Of a DNA stretch of 38,228 bases, positions 31,319 to 38,228 are shown piece by piece (within the stretch, counting starts at the first letter, position 1; the number at the start of each line of letters is the position of its first letter). The stretch is from positions 1 through 38,228 of the forward strand of contig JAGWRX010000103.1 in assembly GCA_028876395.1 (NCBI GenBank), written 5' to 3'. The notes below the pieces were generated by a model. That model saw only the letters and a program-made list of their open reading frames with translations, was not told the DNA's origin and made no database searches. Position numbers and translations under genes: made by a program. The DNA is from Acidobacteriota bacterium. Its GTDB lineage: Bacteria; Acidobacteriota; Terriglobia; Terriglobales; Acidobacteriaceae.

Positions 31319-33307
31319 ATGATGACCACTGAAGCCAGATCCGCATCCCGCCCGGGCCAGACGCCTTCTACGCTGGCCGTGTGGCTGCTGCTGGCGGCGA
31401 TTTTTACCGCCGTGCAGCTTGCCTCGCTCTTCTCCCCTCCGCTGCTGGACGACGTGGACGCCAGCCACGCGCAGGCCGCACAGCACATGGTGGAAAGCGG
31501 CGACTGGGTCACGCTGAAGATTGACGGCATCCGCTATCTTGAAAAGCCGCCGCTGCCCTACTGGTTTGAGGCTGCGCTGTTTCGCGTCTTTGGGGACAAC
31601 GTGTTTGCCACGCACCTGCCCAACGCGCTGGCTCTGCTGGGCTGCGCGTGGCTGTCATGGCTGTGGGCGCGCCGCGCATGGGACGAACGCGCGGGCTTCT
31701 ACGCCGCGCTCGGCGTGCTCACGTCTGTCGGGCCGTTTCTGTTTACCCGCTTTTCCATTCCTGAGGCGCTGCTGAGCTTTCTGTTTCTGCTGGCGCTCTA
31801 CTGCTTCCTCACGGGCATGGAGTCGCGCCGGCCCGCGCGCCTCTACGTGATGTGGGCGGCGCTGGCGCTGGCCACCCTGACCAAGGGGCTGATTGCGCCG
31901 GTGTTCTTTCTGGGAGCAGCCATTCCCCTGCTGCTGTTGAGCGGCCAGTGGCGGCGCTGGAAGGAGTTCAAGCCCTTCACCGGGCTGCTGCTGTATCTGG
32001 CGATTGCCGCGCCGTGGCACATTCTGGCCGGCCTGGCCAACCCCGACCAGGGACACCCGGTCGGCAACCATCCCACGATGGGCAACGTCCACGGCTTCTG
32101 GTACTTCTACTTCATCAACGAGCACTTCCTGCGCTTCCTGGGCCAGCGCTTTCCGCACGACTACAACCGGTTGCCCTTTGCGGCGTACTGGCTGCTGCAT
32201 CTGGTCTGGCTCTTTCCCTGGAGCCTCTTCCTGCCCGCCGTGCTGGTAGTCGCATGGAGGACCCGCCACACATGGCTCCAGCACCTGCGCCGCGAGGCCG
32301 GCCAGACGGTCGATTTCTACCTGGACTACGCCGCCCGCGAAGATGTGGCCAGCTTCGTCTCCCGCCTCAAGTTCCGCGTGCGGACCATCTGGCTGCTGGG
32401 CCTGTTTGTGGCCTTCACGCTGCTGTTCTTTTCCATCTCAACCAATCAGGAGTACTACACCTTCCCGGCGTGGCCGCCGCTGCTGATTCTGACCGCGGGC
32501 GTGCTGGCGGGTATTGAGGAAGGCTACGCCGAAGGCGGCAGGCCGATGCTCTCCACCGCATGGCTCACCGGCGCGCAGGCGGTCTTTGCCGTCGTAGGCG
32601 TGCTGGCCGCTCTGACTCTCGGCTGGGGTCTGTGGGAGTCGCGCCATCTGCCCTTCGTCGCCGACATTGGAACCCTGCTGGCGCACCGCGACGTGGGCGG
32701 CTATACGCTCTCCATGTCCCACTTCTTTGACCTGACCGGGCCGTCGTTTGCCGCGTTGCGTCTGCCCGCTGCGCTGGCGACTGTCACGCTGCTGATTGGC
32801 CCCGCCGTGGGCTGGCTGCTGCGGCTCAAGGGCAAACACATCGCCGCCACCGTGAGCATGGCGCTCACCACAGCAGTCTTTCTGGTGGCCGCGCACATCG
32901 CCTTCGCGCGCTTCGAGCCCATGCTCAGCTCAAAGCAACTGGCCGATACGATTGTGAAGGACGGCTCGCCATCGGACAGCTTTATCATCTACGGCGATCA
33001 GTCCGACGCCTCGTCGGTCGTCTTCTACACGCACAACTTTCTGCACAAGCCCGCGTATATCGTCGTCGAACCCTGCTCGCCGCATGGCGCGGGCTCGTCG
33101 CTTCTGTGGGGCTCCTGCTACCCGGACGCGCCGAAGATTTTCCTCAGTGAAGATCAGCTCTCGAAGACGTGGGGAACGGGTAATCGCAAATGGCTCTTCG
33201 CGCAGGACACCAACCAGCCCAAGGTGGAGCAACTGCTCGCAGGACGGCTGTATCCCGTGCAATCCATTGCCGACAAGGCACTGTGGACCGATAGGCCGCT
33301 GAAGTAA
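31319..33307 (+). CDS. ArnT-like (GT83/PMT_2) membrane glycosyltransferase
   Basis: 662 aa (a second ATG follows at once). About twelve transmembrane helices occupy residues 17-540, then a soluble C-terminal domain of about 120 residues. The first periplasmic loop has LDDVDASHAQAAQHMVESGDW followed by RYLEKPPLPYW, the place of the acidic catalytic motif and lipid-binding KPPLxYW signature of ArnT/PMT enzymes. TKGLIAPVFF is also typical. The family moves sugars such as 4-amino-arabinose or mannose from polyprenyl phosphate to lipid A, proteins or glycans on the periplasmic side. Substrate unknown here. It converges with the GT21 gene with 22 bp between stops. Confidence 0.88.
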   Translation: MMTTEARSASRPGQTPSTLAVWLLLAAIFTAVQLASLFSPPLLDDVDASHAQAAQHMVESGDWVTLKIDGIRYLEKPPLPYWFEAALFRVFGDNVFATHLPNALALLGCAWLSWLWARRAWDERAGFYAALGVLTSVGPFLFTRFSIPEALLSFLFLLALYCFLTGMESRRPARLYVMWAALALATLTKGLIAPVFFLGAAIPLLLLSGQWRRWKEFKPFTGLLLYLAIAAPWHILAGLANPDQGHPVGNHPTMGNVHGFWYFYFINEHFLRFLGQRFPHDYNRLPFAAYWLLHLVWLFPWSLFLPAVLVVAWRTRHTWLQHLRREAGQTVDFYLDYAAREDVASFVSRLKFRVRTIWLLGLFVAFTLLFFSISTNQEYYTFPAWPPLLILTAGVLAGIEEGYAEGGRPMLSTAWLTGAQAVFAVVGVLAALTLGWGLWESRHLPFVADIGTLLAHRDVGGYTLSMSHFFDLTGPSFAALRLPAALATVTLLIGPAVGWLLRLKGKHIAATVSMALTTAVFLVAAHIAFARFEPMLSSKQLADTIVKDGSPSDSFIIYGDQSDASSVVFYTHNFLHKPAYIVVEPCSPHGAGSSLLWGSCYPDAPKIFLSEDQLSKTWGTGNRKWLFAQDTNQPKVEQLLAGRLYPVQSIADKALWTDRPLK

Positions 33308-33329
33308 GAACTCCGGAGGCAGTGCGGGC

Positions 33330-34505
33330 CTACTTCACCGCGCTCATCTTGCCGCCGGGCAGCAGTTGGAAAACGCGCCCGCGCCAGAGAATGTGGCTGG
33401 ACGTATAGCTTGCCGCCCAGAAGCAGAAGCCCATGAAATCGCGGATGGGATAGAGGACGAGCAGACCGAACCAGCTTGTGTCGCGCACTACCATGCGGCC
33501 AACCGCGATTGACAGCGCCAGTCGCGTGGCCACGGCCCAGCCCAGCGCGGCCAGCCCCCAGCAGGGATGCCCCAGCGCCCACGCCGCCGCGAGTCCAAGC
33601 AACCCAAACGGCAGGCTGAAGGTGAGCGACGTGCCGAAATGTCCCTTGGGCCGCGAGAAGCGCGTGGACTTCATCCAGCGCACCTGGTGCGCCATGGACG
33701 CCGCAAAGCTGGAGTTGATGACCATGTGGTCGATGGCGTGATGGCTCAGGACGACGGTCTGGCCCAGCTTGTACGTCTCGTTGCCCAGCACAAAGTCGTC
33801 GGCGCAGTAGTCCGCCGTGACCTTGAAGCCGCCCATCCTGCGGATCGCCTCGCGCCTGAAAGCCATGGTCGGCCCCAGCGTGAACTGCATGCCCTCCATC
33901 ATCCGCGCCACCAGCACGCCCGCGGTCATTTCAACAGACATGCCCACGGCCTCAAGCCGCGCCCACAGGCCGCCCTCGGCCGCCACGCCGCGATAGGGGC
34001 AGGTCATCCCGCCCACGCGCTCGTCGGCAAAAGGCAGCGCCACGGCGCGCAGGTAGTCCGGCGTCACGCGCACGTCGCTGTCGCTGATGACAAGGATGTC
34101 GTAGCGGGCCGATGCCTCCATCAACTCCATTGACGCGGCCTTGGCGTTGATGTAAGACGGCTCGCCCGTAGTGAAGAAGTGTGCCGCAATCTGCGGATAC
34201 CGCGCAGCGACGCGGCGCGCCGTCTCAAGGCCAGCGTCGTTGTCTGTCCGCGCGCAGAAGAGGATCTCGTACTCGGGATAATCCTGCTCGAAAAAACTGG
34301 CGAGATGCGCGTCGAGGTCGGGCTCGCTGCCATGCAATGGCTTGACCAGCGTGAGCGGAGGCGTAAAGCCCGGGCGCGCCTGAAGCTGCGCCAGCGCCGC
34401 GCGACGCTCGCGCAGGTAGCCGGGCACGGCCCACAGGACCATCCCGGCAAAGACCGTGGATGTGACGAGGCCGAAGCCGGCCAGTGAAAGCAGAACGTAC
34501 AACAT
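33330..34505 (-). CDS. hpnI: GT21 glycosyltransferase, HpnI/ceramide glucosyltransferase-like
   Basis: 391 aa. An N-terminal helix, a GT-A catalytic domain and three C-terminal helices are seen, as in ceramide glucosyltransferases. The D,D,D,(Q/R)xxRW signature is complete: the LVKPLHGSEPDLDAHL start, Asp in CARTDNDAG, ISDSDVRVTPDYL, ADDFVLG and QVRWMKSTR. Bacterial members include HpnI, which adds N-acetylglucosamine to bacteriohopanetetrol, and ceramide glycosyltransferases. Either lipid is plausible in Acidobacteriota, and no other hpn gene is in view, so the symbol is tentative. It follows hspR by 55 bp on the same strand and may be the last gene of the heat-shock operon. Confidence 0.78.
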   Translation of the reverse strand: MLYVLLSLAGFGLVTSTVFAGMVLWAVPGYLRERRAALAQLQARPGFTPPLTLVKPLHGSEPDLDAHLASFFEQDYPEYEILFCARTDNDAGLETARRVAARYPQIAAHFFTTGEPSYINAKAASMELMEASARYDILVISDSDVRVTPDYLRAVALPFADERVGGMTCPYRGVAAEGGLWARLEAVGMSVEMTAGVLVARMMEGMQFTLGPTMAFRREAIRRMGGFKVTADYCADDFVLGNETYKLGQTVVLSHHAIDHMVINSSFAASMAHQVRWMKSTRFSRPKGHFGTSLTFSLPFGLLGLAAAWALGHPCWGLAALGWAVATRLALSIAVGRMVVRDTSWFGLLVLYPIRDFMGFCFWAASYTSSHILWRGRVFQLLPGGKMSAVK

Positions 34506-34560
34506 GCCGGTCTAAGAATACCTGTACGCGCGAGGAAGCGCGATGGCGATTGCAGCGGGA

Positions 34561-34965
34561 CTACGGCTTGCGCGGCTGCAGCGGCTTGTTCACCACCACC
34601 GGCTTGCGCAGCGGCACAATGGCTCCCGCCGAGCCGGGCGCGGCCTGGTGGAAGCGCGAAAGCATCTCAGAGCGCACGTACTCCACAAAGCTCTGCATCT
34701 GCCGGTTCATCTCTTCCATGCGCTCGCGCATCTGCAGGATGATGGCGATGCCGGCGATGTTCACGCCCAGGTCGCGGGCCAGGTTGAGGATGAACTCCAG
34801 CCGCTCCAGATCCTCGTCGGTGTAGAGGCGCGTGTTGCCCTCGGTGCGCGACGGCTTCAGCAGGCCCTCGCGCTCATACAGGCGCAGCGTCTGCGGGTGA
34901 ATCTCGTACATCTCGGCCACCGCCGAGATCATGTACGCGCCTTTGGACTTGCGTTTTGCGGCCAT
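34561..34965 (-). CDS. hspR: MerR-family heat-shock regulator HspR
   Basis: 134 aa. A MerR-type helix-turn-helix lies near the N-terminus: MISAVAEMYEIHPQTLRLYEREGLLKPSRTEGNTRLY in two blocks (residues about 12-48), followed by a dimerisation helix (RLEFILNLARDLGVNIAGIAIILQMRERMEEM). The C-terminal PLRKPVVVNKP is short and basic. There are no cysteines for metal sensing. HspR represses the dnaK operon with DnaK as co-repressor by binding HAIR inverted repeats upstream of dnaK; that promoter is outside this window. It is 33 bp downstream of dnaJ. Confidence 0.93.
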   Translation of the reverse strand: MAAKRKSKGAYMISAVAEMYEIHPQTLRLYEREGLLKPSRTEGNTRLYTDEDLERLEFILNLARDLGVNIAGIAIILQMRERMEEMNRQMQSFVEYVRSEMLSRFHQAAPGSAGAIVPLRKPVVVNKPLQPRKP

Positions 34966-34998
34966 AGGTTTCTCGCCACCAGATTACCGTAATGCGCC

Positions 34999-36174
34999 TT
35001 ACAGCTTGTCAAACAACGCCACGCGCGGGTCTTGCGGATTGAGCTTCGCCAGCTCGCGCATGATTTCGCGACTGCGCTCGTCCTGCAGCGCGGGCACCGT
35101 CACCTCGACGGTCACAATCTGGTCGCCGCGCTGGCCGGGACGCTGCGCGTTCTCCACGCCGCGCTCGCGCATGCGCAACTTTTGGCCGCTCTGCGTGCCC
35201 GGTGGAATCTTCAACTGCGCGCGGCCATCGATGGTGGGCACGTCCACCTTGGCACCCAGCGAGGCCTCGGGCACCGTCACCGGCACCGTCACGTGAATGT
35301 CGTCGCCGAGGCGCGTGAACACCGGATGCGAGCCGGTGCGCACAATCACGAACAGGTCGCCGGGCGCGCCGCCGTTCAAGCCCGCGTTGCCCTTGCCCTG
35401 GAGGCGGATACGCTGTCCGTCGCGCGTGCCGGCCTTGATGCGAAACTCCACTGTCTCCGTGCGGCTGACCAGCCCTTCGCCGTGGCATGTGCCGCAGGCG
35501 TTCGAGGTGCGGCCGGTGCCGTTGCAGCGCGGGCAGGGGATGTTGAACTTCATGCGCCCGCCCATCTGCGTCACCTGGCCGGTGCCGTTGCACTCCGGGC
35601 ACGACATGGGCCCGCCGGTCTGCGCGTGGCCGTGGCAGGTTGGGCAGGTCTCCTGGCGATGCACCTGCATGCGCGCCTGACCGCCGCGAATCGCGGTCCA
35701 GAAATCGACGGTGGCCTGGTATTCGAGATCCGTGCCGGGCTGCGGACCGCGCGGGCGGTGCGGCTGCTGCGCGCCGGAGAAGATGCCGGAGAAGATGTCT
35801 TTGAAGCTGCCCCAGCCCGCCGAACCCGCGCCCGCCTGCGGCGCACCGCCCTGAAAGCCGGAGAAGTCGAAGCCGCCAAAGTCCACCGGCGGCTGCCCGC
35901 CCTGCTGCCGCGCATAAGCCTCGGCCTGCGCCGGATCAATCTGGTCGGAGTAGAAGCCGAGCTGGTCATAGACCTTGCGCTTCTTCTCGTCGCTTAAAAC
36001 GTCGTTGGCCTCGGAGATCTCCTTGAACTTCTCCTCGGCGCGCTTGTCACCGGGATTCACGTCAGGGTGATATTTGCGCGCAGCCTTGCGGAAGGCCTTG
36101 CGAATCTCCTCCGGCGTGGCCGTCTTCTTCACGCCAAGCGTCGCGTAATAGTCCTTGTTCTGGGTCGTGGCCAT
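34999..36174 (-). CDS. dnaJ: Chaperone protein DnaJ
   Basis: 391 aa. The J domain has HPD at residues 36-38. A Gly/Phe/Gln-rich linker follows ([12 protein letters not shown], about 95-115). The zinc region has four motifs, [24 protein letters not shown] and CGTCHGEG; the first deviates from CxxCxGxG at the last glycine. The C-terminal client domains end [14 protein letters not shown]. It is co-chaperone of DnaK. The ATG at 36174 lies 24 bp after the stop of the HigA-like gene; the best Shine-Dalgarno-like element, AGGAAAG, is about 20 bases away, farther than normal. In most genomes dnaJ follows dnaK more closely; here two accessory genes come between. Confidence 0.95.
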   Translation of the reverse strand: MATTQNKDYYATLGVKKTATPEEIRKAFRKAARKYHPDVNPGDKRAEEKFKEISEANDVLSDEKKRKVYDQLGFYSDQIDPAQAEAYARQQGGQPPVDFGGFDFSGFQGGAPQAGAGSAGWGSFKDIFSGIFSGAQQPHRPRGPQPGTDLEYQATVDFWTAIRGGQARMQVHRQETCPTCHGHAQTGGPMSCPECNGTGQVTQMGGRMKFNIPCPRCNGTGRTSNACGTCHGEGLVSRTETVEFRIKAGTRDGQRIRLQGKGNAGLNGGAPGDLFVIVRTGSHPVFTRLGDDIHVTVPVTVPEASLGAKVDVPTIDGRAQLKIPPGTQSGQKLRMRERGVENAQRPGQRGDQIVTVEVTVPALQDERSREIMRELAKLNPQDPRVALFDKL

Positions 36175-36198
36175 GTTCAGTGCGAACTCGTTTCTTTC

Positions 36199-36654
36199 CT
36201 ACTTGCTGGCGGGAACTCTCAACCCGCCCGTCTTTCGATTCGTTGGATGCATGGGTACTTCCCTGCGAATCCTCGGCCAGTCCCGCATCGCCGTTTCAAG
36301 TTCATAGCCCTTCTGCAAATTCATCCAAAACTGCGGTGACATGCGGAAGTACCGCGCCAGCCGCAAGCACAAATCGGCGTCGAGGCTGCGTTGTTCCTTT
36401 ACGATAGCAACCACGCGCCGCTCCGGCACCTTGATTTCATCGGCGAGCATCCGCGGTGTCATCTGAAGCGGGATAAGGAAATCCTCGCGGAGGAATTCGC
36501 CGGGGTGGAACCCTGCGGCTTGCCGATTTGCACTGCGCGAATTTGAGGCGAAAAGAGGCGTATTCTTCGTCTTCTGCGCAATATGGACGGCATCTCTCAA
36601 TCCTCGCTGGATACTCTCCGCGAGACTCCCTTTCGGTTTGTTTCGACTTCTCAT
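36199..36654 (-). CDS. HigA/VapI-like XRE-family protein with N-terminal extension, no adjacent HigB
   Basis: 151 aa. Residues 50-125 are a standard HigA antitoxin domain: HPGEFLREDFLIPLQMTPR, LADEIKVPERRVVAIVKEQR (helix-turn-helix), then LCLRLARYFRMSPQFWMNLQ. The first 48 residues are additional. Within them, SLAESIQRGLRDAVHIAQKTK resembles the N-terminal helix of antitoxins that start with a GLxEAxxYA segment. The usual HigB toxin (about 90 aa, RelE-like) is missing on both sides. The gene starts 14 bp after the stop of the unknown 258-aa gene, with a GAGG over that stop, so the pair looks translationally coupled. Composition is less G+C-rich than dnaJ. Confidence 0.82.
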   Translation of the reverse strand: MRSRNKPKGSLAESIQRGLRDAVHIAQKTKNTPLFASNSRSANRQAAGFHPGEFLREDFLIPLQMTPRMLADEIKVPERRVVAIVKEQRSLDADLCLRLARYFRMSPQFWMNLQKGYELETAMRDWPRIRREVPMHPTNRKTGGLRVPASK

Positions 36655-36668
36655 TTAGTTCACCGCCT

Positions 36669-37445
36669 CTAAAACTTGATTCGCTCGTAAAATGCCTTTC
36701 CGTCGGCCAGCAGGGCGAACGGCTCTCTGCCCGGCGAATTCGTAGTATCTGCTGGCGGAACGGCAATTATGAAGCCAAAGGCAGCGAGCCTTGATAGCGA
36801 ACCCTTCAGCCTTACAAAATCTGACCTTGTCTGCTGCATGGCAATACCTTCCTCAAACCCAGATCGCTGCCAATCTCGTCTGACATTGTCAAACCATTGC
36901 GTAGGCCATTGCTCCGCATCTGAGAGAAACTCCGATTGGCGTGAGTATATGAAAGCCAGCGCCTTAATATCTCTCTCCTTCAGTTCAACCGCCGCCCGCA
37001 TCATGTCGTCGAGGCTCTCTGGCTCAAGGTCGCCTTCCTTAACACCGTTCGCGATGATGTGCGCGAGTCTCTTCAGTCGGCTATCCACATTAGTCCGCGT
37101 AATGTGTAACGTGGCGTTTGCGACAGCTGCGCTGAACTCCGGCGATTCGATGCGTTGATCTAACCGCCCTTTCAGCTCTTCATAAAGTCGATAGAGGCGC
37201 CGAATGTCATCGAGCAGGGCGTCCCCGAAGTAGATGAGATTACCTTCATCCTTGTTGACGGCGAGGTTCTTGAGTGCGCAGAGAAATCCAATTCCGTTCG
37301 AAGCTCCAGTAAACCCAACCGCTTCTAGAACCATTCCGCCAAGGTTCGCGACTTTATCTACGACGCCATCAACCGGGGACGACGAAGTGCTCTCGCTCTT
37401 GAGGCGTGCAAGTGCTGCTTCGGTTGGCGAATCGATCTCTCCCAT
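36669..37445 (-). CDS. Unknown 258-aa helical protein in the dnaK-dnaJ interval
   Basis: Start chosen at the ATG 37445, with AAAGGG six bases upstream; a GTG at 37460 is in frame. The N-terminal 25 residues are polar and Ser-rich, then come the hydrophobic VANLGGMVLEAVGF and GFLCALKNL. A helical core follows: LDDIRRLYRLYEELKGRLDQR, RLKRLAHIIANGVKEGDL and DDMMRAAVELKERDIKALAFIY. The C-terminal part, FVRLKGSLSRLAAFGFIIAV, looks like a winged helix. The layout slightly recalls Abi-type or DUF4393-like proteins, but I do not recognise it with any certainty. Codon and base usage is clearly poorer in G+C than dnaK and dnaJ, which suggests later acquisition. Confidence 0.7.
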   Translation of the reverse strand: MGEIDSPTEAALARLKSESTSSSPVDGVVDKVANLGGMVLEAVGFTGASNGIGFLCALKNLAVNKDEGNLIYFGDALLDDIRRLYRLYEELKGRLDQRIESPEFSAAVANATLHITRTNVDSRLKRLAHIIANGVKEGDLEPESLDDMMRAAVELKERDIKALAFIYSRQSEFLSDAEQWPTQWFDNVRRDWQRSGFEEGIAMQQTRSDFVRLKGSLSRLAAFGFIIAVPPADTTNSPGREPFALLADGKAFYERIKF

Positions 37446-37478
37446 CTTCGCCCTTTCCACCTCTGTCTTTCAGCAACT

Positions 37479-37537
37479 ACAACTCGGGGTGGACAACGAA
37501 CCGTCGCCCACCCCCGAGTTGTCCCGCCGCAAGGCGG
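37479..37537 (-). terminator. Tandem hairpins after dnaK (candidate partial terminator/processing site)
   Basis: ACAACTCGGGGTGG (37479-37492) pairs with CCACCCCCGAGTTGT (37508-37522), one bulged base, loop of 15. Next to it CCGCC (37524-37528) pairs with GGCGG (37533-37537) across GCAA. Both lie between the dnaK stop and the unknown gene. No U-run follows on the minus strand, so read-through to dnaJ is likely partial rather than blocked. Confidence 0.55.
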
Positions 37538-37557
37538 TATTGCCTGGACGGCCAGTC

Positions 37558-38228
37558 CTATTTCTTTTCGTCCACGTCCACGTATTCGGCGTCGATCACG
37601 CCTTCGTCCTTCTTGGCTTCGGTGGTCGGGCCGGCCTGTCCAGTTCCGGTGCCCTCATCCGAAGGTCCGCCCTGCGCAGCAGCGTTGGCCTTGTAGAGCA
37701 CCTCGGCCAGCTTGTGGCTGGCGTGGGTCAGCTTCTCGTGCGCGGCCTTCAAGTCGGCGGAGGAGGGCGAGCCTTCCAGCGTCTTCTTTGCGTCGGCCAG
37801 CGCGGCTTCCACCTCGGTCTTGTCCGCGGCCTGCACCTTTTCGCCGGACTCCTTCAGCATCTTGTCGATGTTGTAGACCAGCGAGTCGAGCGAGTTGCGG
37901 GCCTCGACTTCCTCGCGCTTTTCCTTGTCCTCGGCGGCGTGCGACTCGGCGTCCTTGGCCATGCGCTCCACCTCTTCCTTGCTCAGGCCCGAGCTGGAGG
38001 TGATGGTGATGCGCGTGTCCTTGCCGGTGGCGTTGTCCTTGGCCGTTACGTTGAGGATGCCGTTGGCGTCGATGTCAAAGGTCACCTCAATCTGCGGCAC
38101 GCCGCGCGGCGCCGGAGGAATCCCGGCCAGCTTGAACTTGCCCAGCGTGCGGTTCTGCGCCGCCATGGGCCGCTCGCCCTGCAGAACATGGACCTCTACC
38201 TCTGTCTGCGAATCGGCCGCAGTCGAAA
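37558..38228 (-). CDS. dnaK: Chaperone protein DnaK, C-terminal part (5' end outside window)
   Basis: 222 codons before the stop are in view, open to the window edge. It begins within [20 protein letters not shown], followed by [40 protein letters not shown] and the helical lid, and ends [14 protein letters not shown], the conserved DnaK tail. This is the substrate-binding domain and lid of Hsp70. The N-terminal ATPase (about 415 residues) and the promoter, where a HAIR operator for HspR would be expected, are outside. Confidence 0.97.
   Translation of the reverse strand, partial: STAADSQTEVEVHVLQGERPMAAQNRTLGKFKLAGIPPAPRGVPQIEVTFDIDANGILNVTAKDNATGKDTRITITSSSGLSKEEVERMAKDAESHAAEDKEKREEVEARNSLDSLVYNIDKMLKESGEKVQAADKTEVEAALADAKKTLEGSPSSADLKAAHEKLTHASHKLAEVLYKANAAAQGGPSDEGTGTGQAGPTTEAKKDEGVIDAEYVDVDEKK

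Noticed and set aside
29989-31332. Plus-strand frame of 447 codons opposite the CHAD gene
   Set aside because: Runs across the CHAD gene and its promoter spacer; composition is that of an antisense frame.
36175-36198. HspR (HAIR) operator sought directly upstream of dnaJ and in the islet
   Set aside because: No CTTGAGT-N7-ACTCAAG-like inverted repeat found; the expected site upstream of dnaK is outside the window.

Overview
The window looks like chromosomal DNA of an Acidobacteriota bacterium, most likely class Terriglobia (Acidobacteriaceae). This is inferred from the combination of G+C-rich coding sequence, a dnaK/dnaJ/hspR heat-shock cluster in a cell with TolC-type outer-membrane export, a hopanoid/ceramide-type glycosyltransferase, DUF192-like/PilZ proteins, and intergenic hairpin repeats of a kind I associate with this group. 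No 16S or other decisive marker lies in the window. Almost everything is housekeeping or ordinary accessory metabolism. Genes sit on both strands in short operons.

Layout. 1-862: nearly complete lactonase-like amidohydrolase (-). 1018-4669: secreted S9 peptidase, MacB/FtsX-type permease and a small membrane protein (+). 4666-6898: a cell-envelope and translation block on the minus strand (yceD, rpmF, plsX, Trm112-like). 6899-7594: repeat-rich spacer. 7595-9567: DUF192-like/PilZ protein (-) and fabI (+). 9590-13476: minus-strand CDF-like transporter, dlgD/yiaK-like reductase, tsaE and nnrE-nnrD. 13588-16156: cupin (+), then mntR and mntH (-). 16157-16736: second repeat-rich spacer, holding an inverted copy of the ~190-bp element in the first. 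16737-20512: small orphan gene (+), then a minus-strand tolC-emrA pair with a sigma-like gene upstream. 20690-23842: arsR-SRPBCC pair with two operator-like palindromes, divergent from ppk1. 24012-26977: an 85-aa unknown, a UbiA-like membrane protein overlapping a methyltransferase, and a Tat-exported ferritin-like protein. 27176-31002: sixA, ppx/gppA, a small envelope protein and a CHAD protein. 31319-33307: GT83/ArnT-like glycosyltransferase. 33330-38228: dnaK (partial), two accessory genes, dnaJ, hspR and an hpnI-like glycosyltransferase, all on the minus strand.

How genes fit together. ppk1, ppx, sixA and the CHAD protein fall within about 10 kb and form a polyphosphate neighbourhood. plsX, fabI, the GT83 and GT21 enzymes and possibly the UbiA-like/methyltransferase pair concern membrane lipids or envelope glycosylation. 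mntR-mntH is a metal-regulation pair with an AT-rich palindromic spacer. The unusual parts are (i) a lower-G+C two-gene islet (unknown 258-aa protein plus HigA-like protein with an N-terminal extension and no HigB) inside the dnaK-dnaJ operon, behind a long hairpin; (ii) the dispersed element with four tandem heptamers; and (iii) several genes with an extended -10 placed so that the transcript would be leaderless. No CRISPR array, tRNA, rRNA, transposase or integrase was seen.
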